Source of the DNA: an uncultured Treponema sp.
GTDB lineage: Bacteria; Spirochaetota; Spirochaetia; Treponematales; Treponemataceae
Assembly: GCA_905233535.1 (NCBI GenBank)
Contig: CAJOEO010000029.1
Coordinates: forward strand, 11,896 to 50,016
Length of the DNA stretch: 38,121 nucleotides
Reading direction: 5' to 3'
Position numbers and translations under genes: made by a program. Below, piece after piece: positions 19,378 through 27,819 of this stretch (its first letter is position 1; each line of letters opens with the position of its first letter). The notes beneath the pieces are model-generated. The model worked only from the letters and a program-made list of their open reading frames with translations. It ran no database searches and was not told where the DNA came from.

Positions 19378-20619
19378 TTAAAACTCTCCTTTTTCATTTG
19401 TCAAAAAATCCTTTACAGCGCAGGCTAGGCACTTTGCAAAAAGAGGCGGAACTGCATTTCCAATCATTTTGTAAAGTTCAACATTACTTCCATAAAATAT
19501 GTAATCATCAGGAAAAGTTTGTAGTCGAGCGGCTTCTCTGACTGTTATCGTTCTTAATTGTTTTGAATCTGGATGGATATGCCGCAAACCATCTTTATAA
19601 AGATGTGCTGGAATCAGATTACTAGGCTCATCCCATCTGATTACATGATATTTGTGGACATTTGATTTATGACCTGTGAATCTTGTGTACACTTCTTTTA
19701 ACGATTCAGTGCTTATATATTTGTATTGTTTTTTCTCTATATCTTCCGTAAGAAGTTTAAAGATTTCTCTATCACGGGCGCTTTGCCACCTGGCGATGTG
19801 ATTAGGAACAAATGGCTCTGGAAGAGAATTTGAAATTCTTTTGCCATTATATTTTTCATCTTGCGTTAGAGGGTACAGTTTCGGCAAATCACCAATGGCA
19901 TCTTTTACGGTTGCCTTCTTAGAAACTTTATATTTGGGTAAATATGATTGATAAAATTTCTTTACGAGTGTTACCGAATTATCTTTGCCAAAAATATCTT
20001 TACGAATTGCAAATATAATTATTCGTTTTCGATTTTGAGGAACTCCATATTCTGTAAAATCAATGAGGGCATCTTTGAGGTTAGCAAGAACTTGATAACC
20101 GGCATTATCAAAAGACTCTTTTATGATTTCGATAATATTTCTGTCACCAGGTTTCGCACTAAGAATGCCAGGAACATTCTCAAAAACAAAAACTTTTGGC
20201 TTGTAGCGTTCTACAACTTTTAAATAGCTTTCAAACAGATAATTTCTGTAATCATTTTTCATGCCATTTTCATCACGAACACGACCTGCGATGGAATATG
20301 CCTGACACGGAGGGCCTCCAATAATCAAGTCAATTCCATTGCTTTGATTAATTATTGAATCCAATCCTGTATGAGAGCCATACAGCGCATCATCTTTCCA
20401 ACCATTGAAAAGTTCATCGGTTCTTTGAATATCAAAATTCAAAACTCGATTATCAGAATCTTTATATTTCCATTTACCTTTCAAACGAATTTGGATATTA
20501 CTACATGGAGCTTTTTCCCATTCAACAACAGCAAGAGTTTCATAAAATCCAGATTGCTCAAAACCATCCATTAATCCACCACAACCAGCGAACAAGTCAA
20601 TTGATTTATACTTGTTCAT
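19378..20619 (-). CDS. C5-cytosine DNA methyltransferase
   Basis: 'IDLFAGCGGLMDGFEQSG', 'IGGPPCQAYSIAG', 'FVFENVPG', 'GVPQNRKRIIIFA', 'MIGNAVPP'. Confidence 0.95.
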   Translation of the reverse strand: MNKYKSIDLFAGCGGLMDGFEQSGFYETLAVVEWEKAPCSNIQIRLKGKWKYKDSDNRVLNFDIQRTDELFNGWKDDALYGSHTGLDSIINQSNGIDLIIGGPPCQAYSIAGRVRDENGMKNDYRNYLFESYLKVVERYKPKVFVFENVPGILSAKPGDRNIIEIIKESFDNAGYQVLANLKDALIDFTEYGVPQNRKRIIIFAIRKDIFGKDNSVTLVKKFYQSYLPKYKVSKKATVKDAIGDLPKLYPLTQDEKYNGKRISNSLPEPFVPNHIARWQSARDREIFKLLTEDIEKKQYKYISTESLKEVYTRFTGHKSNVHKYHVIRWDEPSNLIPAHLYKDGLRHIHPDSKQLRTITVREAARLQTFPDDYIFYGSNVELYKMIGNAVPPLFAKCLACAVKDFLTNEKGEF

Positions 20620-21917
20620 TTGGCTGCACCTTTTATGATTGTGAAAAGTTCTTTACCTAGTGCATATCCCAATAAAGGAGGGACTGCATTACCTACCTGT
20701 CTATTTTGTTGAGTTTTAGTTCCTGTAAAGATAAAATCATCGGGAAAAGACTGAAGGCGTGCATCTTCTCTAATAGTGGGAACACGATTCCATTGATAAT
20801 GGAAATGATTCCTATGTCCTGTATCTATTGTTTTAGAAGGCTTGTTCCCGTCATATCGAGTCCACGCTTCATGAAACTTTCGGCTTTCTCCCCACCCTTT
20901 TGGTAAATCCTTGTAATTTCCACCTTCCGGAACTAGAGAAATTGTATCGACTACAAGTTTTGTATGTCGCGTTCCGACATGGTTGTAAAGAACCTCACAA
21001 TTACCACGCATTTTTTTCTGATATTCAGTCCGTGGTGATTGAGAATAGCTAGATTCTTCTTGTCCAATATCATCAACAAGAGATGGCAAATCATCTATTG
21101 CTTCTCTACATGTAACGTAATTTTCAGGATTTAAAAGTGGTTCTGGAAAATGGGGGTGCCCTATATCAGAACGAATTCCCATAAAAACAAGACGTTTTCT
21201 TGTTTGGGGAACACCATAATCCGCAGCACAAAGGATTTTACATTCAATGTTGTACCCAAGAGTTCTAAAACGCTTTAGAATTTCATCTTTTATCTGGCCG
21301 TCATAGAGCATTGCCATTCCCGGCACATTCTCAATTACAAAACCTTTGGGCTTGTATTGTCTTACGATTTCAATAACAGCGAGATAAAGTTTGTTCCTTG
21401 AATCATCAAAATTACGAGGTCCAGTTACGGAAAACCCTTGACACGGCGGACCTGCTATAATAACGTCAATGGTATTTTTGCCTGCAAGTTCTTTTATTTT
21501 GTCAAAAGTTTCTTGCTTAGATAAATCTGCATTTAGGGCAATTCCGCCTTTGTTATTTAGTTCGAATGTATTTAATGCAGGCTGATTGTTATCAACTCCA
21601 ACTAAAACATTGTATCCAGCGTCTAAGAAACCTTTGGAAAGTCCACCGCAACCACAGAATAAATCTATACAATTGAGTTTTCTTGGAATTGCGTTAGCAA
21701 TTTTGGATTCCGTAGGAATCCTAAATCCGTGTGAGCCGCAATCTTTCGATTGCTTAACGACATTTTGCTCCGCAAAAGTTTCCGGGGTTTTAGGGGCAGA
21801 GCCCCTAGAAGAAGGGGGTGTGTCGAAAACCGCTTGCGGGTTGAGACCAGGGGGAAGGCTTTCCCCCTCATGCTCATTTAAACGAATGTTTTTTGTACTG
21901 GAAGAAGATATTTGCAT
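20616..21917 (-). CDS. C5-cytosine DNA methyltransferase with an unusual hairpin-encoded N-terminal extension
   Basis: Catalytic domain begins 'LNCIDLFCGCGGLSKGFLDAGYNV', 'IAGPPCQGFSVTG', 'FVIENVPG', 'GVPQTRKRLVFMG', 'QVGNAVPP'; the preceding ~75 residues are largely encoded by tandem hairpins. Confidence 0.93.
   Translation of the reverse strand: MQISSSSTKNIRLNEHEGESLPPGLNPQAVFDTPPSSRGSAPKTPETFAEQNVVKQSKDCGSHGFRIPTESKIANAIPRKLNCIDLFCGCGGLSKGFLDAGYNVLVGVDNNQPALNTFELNNKGGIALNADLSKQETFDKIKELAGKNTIDVIIAGPPCQGFSVTGPRNFDDSRNKLYLAVIEIVRQYKPKGFVIENVPGMAMLYDGQIKDEILKRFRTLGYNIECKILCAADYGVPQTRKRLVFMGIRSDIGHPHFPEPLLNPENYVTCREAIDDLPSLVDDIGQEESSYSQSPRTEYQKKMRGNCEVLYNHVGTRHTKLVVDTISLVPEGGNYKDLPKGWGESRKFHEAWTRYDGNKPSKTIDTGHRNHFHYQWNRVPTIREDARLQSFPDDFIFTGTKTQQNRQVGNAVPPLLGYALGKELFTIIKGAAK
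21687..21868 (-). repeat. Tandem array of seven short hairpins in the 5' end of a methyltransferase ORF
   Basis: Minus strand, in order: AGGGGGAA-AGCC-TTCCCCCT; CCGC-AA-GCGG; TAGGGGC-TCT-GCCCCTA; TTTTGC-GGA-GCAAAA; GCAATC-GAAA-GATTGC; GGATTCC-TAC-GGAATCC; AATTGC-TAAC-GCAATT. Confidence 0.88.
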
Positions 21918-21928
21918 GAACTTTTATC

Positions 21929-22504
21929 CTACAAAATCTGATACATAAAGATACAGCCGTCATCGTACTTTGGCTTTACATGGAACTGCACGAACTGCTC
22001 CTGTTCTGGCGGAAGACGTGAAAATCCCATTTTTGAGTAATGGTCAATGAGTTTGTCGTTCGGGAGAGCATAAATGTAAAGGGCATGGATTCCGATGTAT
22101 TTACAGAAACACTCTGCTAAAGGGATTATAAAATTTCTGAACATATAGAATCCCAAAAGTTTTATATCGGGATGATTTTTCTTGTAGTTTGTGTTCACGG
22201 CAAAGTTTGCAAGTTCAAGGGCAGGAATAGAATCGAATTTTTCATTTTCCACCTGCTTTGTTATCAATCCTGTGCGAATAGAAAAGTAGCTTGCCAGTTC
22301 CTGAGTTGCCTTGTCTTTTACAAGGTATGTGCGGCTCAAGTTGTTCTCTTCGTCAAACAAAGCTGCATCTTTTAGGTAGTATTCAAGCCCCCGTGAGTTG
22401 TCGTTTGTCTCAAAGTTTTTTATCAATGAAGAATCGTGAGAACTGTTTGATATATGCTCCACAGAATACAGTTCAGAATCAAGGACGGAGAATTCAACAA
22501 TCAT
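21929..22504 (-). CDS. GNAT-family acetyltransferase (possible TacT/AtaT-like toxin)
   Basis: 'YYLKDAALFDEENNLSRTYLVKDKATQELASYFSIRTG...LANFAVNTNYKK...LGFYMFRNFIIPLAE...GIHALYIYALPNDKLIDHYSKMGF'. Confidence 0.7.
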   Translation of the reverse strand: MIVEFSVLDSELYSVEHISNSSHDSSLIKNFETNDNSRGLEYYLKDAALFDEENNLSRTYLVKDKATQELASYFSIRTGLITKQVENEKFDSIPALELANFAVNTNYKKNHPDIKLLGFYMFRNFIIPLAECFCKYIGIHALYIYALPNDKLIDHYSKMGFSRLPPEQEQFVQFHVKPKYDDGCIFMYQIL

Positions 22505-22689
22505 TTTTCCTGCACCGCCTTTGATATTTTTTGTAAGTCTTCTTCTCGAGTTTTTTTCATGGACTCTTCAAACTGTTTTGAAAGACGGTTCAATTCCGTA
22601 AAATCAGGTTTTGGAGTATTCAGTATAAAAGAAAGCAGATTGTCCGGTGCTTTCAGTGAGCGTACTTGTTCTTTTGTCACGATTCTCAT
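22501..22689 (-). CDS. Small hypothetical protein (62 aa)
   Basis: Overlaps both neighbours by 4 bp; MRIVTKEQVRSLKAPDNLLSF... Confidence 0.6.
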   Translation of the reverse strand: MRIVTKEQVRSLKAPDNLLSFILNTPKPDFTELNRLSKQFEESMKKTREEDLQKISKAVQEK

Positions 22690-22937
22690 TGTTCAGCCTC
22701 CTTTAAATCTACAGGCTCAGAAACTTTATCGTTCTTTAAATTAAGCATGGCGGAATCCATCATTGCAAGCGTTGACTGTGATATTTCAGGGGGAACTACA
22801 AGCTCCCGAGGTTCTAGCATAATCCGACCGTCCTCAAATTCCTGTACGTGATAGTATTCATACTTAGAGTTTCTGAGCGTAATTCGCTTTTTCATATCTA
22901 TTTTTGTGTCGTATGTTCGAACTGCTGCAAGTGGCAT
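22686..22937 (-). CDS. AbrB/MazE-like antitoxin-type protein
   Basis: MPLAAVRTYDTKIDMKKRITLRNSKYEYYHVQEFEDGRIMLEPRELVVPPEIS...; AbrB-like swapped-hairpin character; AGGAGG upstream of this internal Met (ORF track starts at 22973). Confidence 0.55.
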   Translation of the reverse strand: MPLAAVRTYDTKIDMKKRITLRNSKYEYYHVQEFEDGRIMLEPRELVVPPEISQSTLAMMDSAMLNLKNDKVSEPVDLKEAEQ

Positions 22938-23064
22938 TGAATCCTCCTTGGTGGGCAATCCCACTATCTCCATAATAAGCCGTTTTCTCTAAAAAATCAA
23001 GCAGATTTCTCTGTCACAAAAAATGTTCGTTTTCTATAGCAGAACCAAAGAAAAATAAAACCAC

Positions 23065-23167
23065 ATATTAGACCTGTTCGGAAATCGGTCATTTCCTCAC
23101 AGGTCAGTCAGTTTTCTCAGGCTGAAGCCTTGCGAAAACTGGTGAATTCAAAGTTGATGATTCGGAA
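23065..23167 (+). repeat. Palindromic element, copy 3 (103 bp)
   Basis: 102/103 identical by eye to the reverse complement of 798-900; encodes the terminal residues of the truncated REase-like ORF. Confidence 0.92.
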
Positions 23168-23376
23168 ACTGAAGTTTCTCCTTTTACTCCTGTGATTAAA
23201 GACGCTAAATGCTGACCTGGATAACCGATTTTCAAATTAGGGGTTTGATTAGTGATTTCCGACCATTTATTCATAACTATATGTTGAGAATATATAACTT
23301 CCCACAAAAAATCATTTATCAATTTTTTATTGTTATGAATTGTTATAAAATCTTTATTTGGTTGCATTGTATACAT
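23104..23376 (-). pseudogene. Truncated N-terminal fragment, probably of a type II restriction endonuclease, ending inside the palindromic element
   Basis: 'MQPNKDFITIHNNKKLINDFLWEVIYSQHIVMNKWSEITNQTPNLKIGYPGQHLASLITGVKGE' then an element-encoded tail; directly downstream of a controller-like XRE gene. Confidence 0.45.
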
Positions 23377-23388
23377 ATTTTTTCCTAT

Positions 23389-23604
23389 CTAAAACAATTC
23401 ACTTGGATTTACATTTAGTGCTGATGCTAATTTTTTTATTATTAAAAAAGACGGATTTCTAAGACCTCGTTCAAGTCCAGATATATAGGTTCTGTCTAAT
23501 TCCGTGATTTCTGCAAATTTTTCTTGAGATATGTTTTTATTCTTCCGTAAAGTCCTCAACTTTTCGTCAAAAAGTTTCAAGTCTTCATTAAGTATCGTTT
23601 TCAT
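23389..23604 (-). CDS. XRE-family regulator, controller (C) protein-like
   Basis: 71 aa 'LRTLRKNKNISQEKFAEITELDRTYISGLERGLRNPSFLIIKKLASALNVNPSELF'. Confidence 0.8.
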   Translation of the reverse strand: MKTILNEDLKLFDEKLRTLRKNKNISQEKFAEITELDRTYISGLERGLRNPSFLIIKKLASALNVNPSELF

Positions 23605-23807
23605 TATCTTTCAGTCTAATATTTGTAGACAATAAAACAACGGACGATAGTCTTCAACTATATATTTTATCTGAAAAGAATCTCGCGTTCTCGTAAATCC
23701 ATCAAAAAATCCGCCGATTCAAATTTTCTTTTGAGAATTCTGATTTTCATAATACAATTAAAAAATCAAATTGTTCGTTATTGTTCTATAGTTCTTTCGG
23801 AGGCATT

Positions 23808-25406
23808 ATGGCGGTTTTTATGTATTCGCTGGGAGCGGCGCAGGAAGTTACGGGTTCCAAGCACATTTTTGAAATTGACGGGCGTTCTTTTATGATTGAC
23901 TGCGGGGCGTTTCAGGGAAAGCGAGCCGAAAGCGACGAAAAAAACCGCACTTTCGACATTGCCGTCGATAAAATTCAGGCGGTGATTTTGACGCACGCAC
24001 ACTACGACCACGTTGGACTTCTGCCAGTTCTCATAAAAAAAGGCTACAACGGCAACATTTACGCCACGCCCGCAACGCGCGACCTTTCCGATTTGATTAT
24101 GATGGACAGCGCGAGAATTCAGGCGCGCGACGCAGAATATTTGCGAAAGCAGGCGCAGAAAAAAGGCACAAAATTCAACTGGAATCCGCTTTTCACGGAA
24201 AAAGACGCGGTAAAAGCAACCGACCAAATCATCACGCTTTCGTATAATCGAAAAATGTTCATTTCGCCCGATGTTCAGCTGGAATTTTTTGACGCAGGAC
24301 ACATTTTGGGAAGCGCGTTCGTTTACATCACAATCAAAGGACAGCGCGACGATTTTGGAAATCCAATTTCCGCAGGCGGAATTCGTCCAGAATCGAGCGG
24401 GTGGGGCAGACTTTTTAGCTGGAAGAAAGATGGAAAACGCGACGGCAGCGACAGACGCAAAGCCACGCCCGAAGAACAGGCAGAATACAAAGGTGAAGAG
24501 CGCAGAAGCGGCTACGACAGGCGGGAAGGCAAAGACGAACTTCGTATTCTATACACGGGAGATTTAGGACGCAAACTCAAGCCGATTATTCGCGACCCGT
24601 CCACAAAACTTCCCGCCGCCGACTACATCGTTATGGAATCCACCTACGGAAATCGAAAGCACGAACTTGCAAGCGTGGCGATGGACGAACTTCGCAAAAT
24701 CGTTCGTCGCGCAATCGAAAAAAAAGGCAAAATCATAATTCCGTCGTTTGCAATCGAGCGGACGCAGGAACTTGTATACTATTTTCATATTCTCGTTGAC
24801 AAAAAGAAGATTCCGCCGATTCCGATTTATGTAGATTCGCCGATGGCTGTAAATGCGACGAGTATTTTTCAAGTTCATCAAGAATGTTACAGTCAGGAAG
24901 TTCACGAAGCGTTTTTGCAGCACCACAAAAATCCGTTTGGATTCGGTTCGCTTACTTTTGTAAATTCCGTGGACGAATCAAAAAAACTCAACGAAAAAGA
25001 AGGACCGATGGTGATTATCAGCGCGGACGGAATGTGCGAGTCTGGGCGAATCGTTCATCATATTGCGAACAACATTTCTGACCCGCGGAACACGATTCTA
25101 ATTGTGGGCTATATGGCAGAAAACACGCTTGGGCGAAAAATCCGCGACGGAGCGAAAACCGTAAAAATTATGGGCGATGAGTTTGATGTAAAAGCGGACG
25201 TAGAAACGATAAACGCATTTTCCGCGCACGCCGACTACGAAGAAATGACGAAATGGCTAAAGTCGATTGACACAAGCCGCCTAAAGAAGATTTTTTTGGT
25301 TCACGGCGAAACGGACTCGCAGGAATTTTTGAAAAATCACCTGAGCGAAAACGGTTTTCCGAATGTAGAAATCGTAAAATACGGCGAAACCTACAAAGTC
25401 GAATAG
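23808..25406 (+). CDS. MBL-fold beta-CASP/RMMBL ribonuclease (CPSF-like)
   Basis: 'VILTHAHYDHVGLLPVL', 'DAGHILGSAFVYI', 'LYTGDLGR', 'IIPSFAIERTQELVYYF', 'SADGMCESGRIVHHI', 'FSAHADYEEM', 'LVHGE'. Confidence 0.92.
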   Translation: MAVFMYSLGAAQEVTGSKHIFEIDGRSFMIDCGAFQGKRAESDEKNRTFDIAVDKIQAVILTHAHYDHVGLLPVLIKKGYNGNIYATPATRDLSDLIMMDSARIQARDAEYLRKQAQKKGTKFNWNPLFTEKDAVKATDQIITLSYNRKMFISPDVQLEFFDAGHILGSAFVYITIKGQRDDFGNPISAGGIRPESSGWGRLFSWKKDGKRDGSDRRKATPEEQAEYKGEERRSGYDRREGKDELRILYTGDLGRKLKPIIRDPSTKLPAADYIVMESTYGNRKHELASVAMDELRKIVRRAIEKKGKIIIPSFAIERTQELVYYFHILVDKKKIPPIPIYVDSPMAVNATSIFQVHQECYSQEVHEAFLQHHKNPFGFGSLTFVNSVDESKKLNEKEGPMVIISADGMCESGRIVHHIANNISDPRNTILIVGYMAENTLGRKIRDGAKTVKIMGDEFDVKADVETINAFSAHADYEEMTKWLKSIDTSRLKKIFLVHGETDSQEFLKNHLSENGFPNVEIVKYGETYKVE

Positions 25407-25418
25407 TAGAGATGTCGA

Positions 25419-25492
25419 ATTTTGCAGAGCAAAATCTCGCAGAAAATACTTTATCATTTTCTGCACTTTTTAGGGGCAAAGCCCTAAAAAGT
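25419..25492. repeat. Intergenic run of three hairpins
   Basis: ATTTTGC-AGA-GCAAAAT; GCAGAAAAT-ACTTTATC-ATTTTCTGC; ACTTTTTAGGG-GCAAAG-CCCTAAAAAGT. Confidence 0.85.
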
Positions 25493-25552
25493 ACTGGGAA
25501 AAAAGCGACGCGGCGGTTTCGCCAAAAAAATACATAAAAAAAAGGATTTTTT

Positions 25553-26584
25553 ATGAATAATAAAGTGATTCTAAAAGCGATGGATTTGGACGGATTTTTG
25601 ACGGAAGAAGATTCTGCGGATTTGGCGCGGCTTGACGAAATGTTCAAAAACACGATGAAATTTTTTGAGCCAGTTGACAAAGAAAAAATCATCGACGGAT
25701 TCGACAAAATGGGACACGAAATGCACTTGATTTGTAAAAAGCACCCAAAAATCAAAGTCTATTCGTTTGAAACCGAGCAGCAGGCGCAGGCGGAAGCAAG
25801 CCGCGTGATTTCAAAACTGCGAGATGTGCGCACAGACCATCAAGAATTTATGTATTACAGTCAGAGAGCCTACGAAATGCTTTTTAGAATGGCGTACATA
25901 AATCAAAAGACCGACAAAAAAGGACACATTATCGTAAAAACGCCAGTGAATTTTCCAGTTCAAAATTATGCTGTTCATAAAATCCCGAATATTGACCATA
26001 AAATCCATAATACCGTAATGTGCGTAATGCTCCGCGGCGCGCTTCTTCCGAGTATGATTATTTCAAAAGAAATCGAAGAATATTCGCAAGATTCCTACCT
26101 CACGCCGTTCGCACTTTTTAAAATCAGCCGAAACGACACAAAAAACGAAAGCAATATGGAATACATTTTGGATTTGGACAAATCGTTTTTTGATTTGGAG
26201 CAGTTGAACGGAAAAGATTTGATTTTTGCCGACCCGATGAACGCCACGGGCGGTTCGCTTGTTACGGTTGTAAAGTATTTGCAGGAACAGGGCGTAAAGC
26301 CCGCGTCGATTGCGTTTTTCAACACGATTTCAACGCTCAAAGGCTCGATTCGCGTAACGCGCGCCCTGCCGAATCTGACTTGCTACACGCTTTGGCTTGA
26401 CCCCGTGATGAACGAAAAAGCCTACATTATGCCTGGGCTTGGCGACGCGGGCGACCGCTTAAACGGCACTGACACAAAGGAACACGCCCGAAACATCATT
26501 CAACTTCTTGCGGATTACGGACACAATATTTCGTCTTTGTATAGAAGTCAAATGTTTGAAATCGAACGCACCGTTCTCGGCTGA
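25553..26584 (+). CDS. upp: Uracil phosphoribosyltransferase-like protein with an N-terminal extension
   Basis: '[47 protein letters not shown]...[15 protein letters not shown]'. Confidence 0.75.
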   Translation: MNNKVILKAMDLDGFLTEEDSADLARLDEMFKNTMKFFEPVDKEKIIDGFDKMGHEMHLICKKHPKIKVYSFETEQQAQAEASRVISKLRDVRTDHQEFMYYSQRAYEMLFRMAYINQKTDKKGHIIVKTPVNFPVQNYAVHKIPNIDHKIHNTVMCVMLRGALLPSMIISKEIEEYSQDSYLTPFALFKISRNDTKNESNMEYILDLDKSFFDLEQLNGKDLIFADPMNATGGSLVTVVKYLQEQGVKPASIAFFNTISTLKGSIRVTRALPNLTCYTLWLDPVMNEKAYIMPGLGDAGDRLNGTDTKEHARNIIQLLADYGHNISSLYRSQMFEIERTVLG

Positions 26585-26760
26585 ATCTGCGTTTCGACTT
26601 CGCTAAACGAACTTCACGCTACTTGTACGAGAAATTCGCGGACATTGAGGCTCTCGAAATGGCCGTTTCGATTTTCTGAAATCAAAAACGCGAATTTGAA
26701 TTTCGCTTAATGAATGTAAAGTAAAATCTTTGCGAATATTTGGAGAATTTTTAATATTAA

Positions 26761-27819
26761 ATGAAACTTAAACAATTTCTTAATAAAGTTTTTGCATTTT
26801 GCGCCACGATTCTATTTTTTTGCATTTTGTACGTTTTGGCGATTTATTTACTTTTGTTCGTGCCGAATTTTACGCGGAACGACCCCACCGAAGAACAAAA
26901 CAAAGTCCATTTTTTTACTGAAGAAAATTATGCACGCTACGAATCTGAGCGCGTTTGGTTTTGGAATCAGCGCCCCGATACGATTTCGATTGAATCTTTT
27001 GACGGTTTAAAACTTGTTGCATACACGCTAAAATCCGAAATCGAACCAAAAGGTACTGTTCTTTTGATGCACGGACATCATTCTGACCCCATAAGAGAAT
27101 TTACAGGTATTGCAAGATTCTACCATGAATCAGGCTATAATATTGTGCTTCCGTTCCAGCGAACGCATGGCGCAAGCGAAGGAAAATACATCACGTTTGG
27201 CGTAAAAGAAAGCCGCGATTTGCTTGAATGGACAAGAAAAATCAATGAAATTTACGGCGAAGAAAAACCGCTTTTTCTGCACGGAATTTCGATGGGCTGT
27301 GCGACCGTTTTAATGTCGCTGTCGTTCAATTTGCCGCAAAACGTACGCGCGGTTGTGGCGGATTGCGGTTTTACTTCTCCGCAAGCGATAATTTACAAAA
27401 CACTTACACATGACAAGAAAATTCCCACGGCGAATCTTGTCATAAAAGTAGGCGATTTTTTTGCGCGAATTCTTGCAGGTTTTTCGTTTAACGAAAAATC
27501 CACACTTGACGCAATAGAAGTAAACAAAAAACGTGAAAATCAAATCCCGATTCTTTTTATACACGGTGGCGCGGACGAAACCGTCCCGCTCGATATGTCG
27601 GGCGAGAATTTTATGCGTGCGGAAGGTTCGTTTGTGCAAGTGCATGGCGCGGGCGCGGAATTTATGCCGAATAAACAAGCGGACAAGTATTTATTTGTAC
27701 AGATTGCAGACGCTCCCCACGCGATTAGTTTTTTGGTGGACGAAAAAAAATACTCCACCACGGTTTCCACATTTCTTTCAAAATACGGCATTCAAAATCA
27801 AAAATCGGAGGAAAAATGA
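26761..27819 (+). CDS. Membrane-anchored alpha/beta hydrolase
   Basis: N-terminal TM; 'LLMHGHHSDPIREFTGIARFY', nucleophile elbow 'LHGISMGCATVL', 'FIHGGADETVPLDMS'. Confidence 0.85.
   Translation: MKLKQFLNKVFAFCATILFFCILYVLAIYLLLFVPNFTRNDPTEEQNKVHFFTEENYARYESERVWFWNQRPDTISIESFDGLKLVAYTLKSEIEPKGTVLLMHGHHSDPIREFTGIARFYHESGYNIVLPFQRTHGASEGKYITFGVKESRDLLEWTRKINEIYGEEKPLFLHGISMGCATVLMSLSFNLPQNVRAVVADCGFTSPQAIIYKTLTHDKKIPTANLVIKVGDFFARILAGFSFNEKSTLDAIEVNKKRENQIPILFIHGGADETVPLDMSGENFMRAEGSFVQVHGAGAEFMPNKQADKYLFVQIADAPHAISFLVDEKKYSTTVSTFLSKYGIQNQKSEEK

Noticed and set aside
16418-23634. TGTAGACAATA 11-bp match at both island edges as target-site duplication
   Set aside because: An 11-mer match is expected by chance in a window this size and no integrase or transposase is present; mentioned only as weak context.
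25553-26584. PRPP-binding protein as a novel enzyme because of its N-terminal extension
   Set aside because: C-terminal half fits UPRT well; the extension alone is not enough to claim novelty without alignment.
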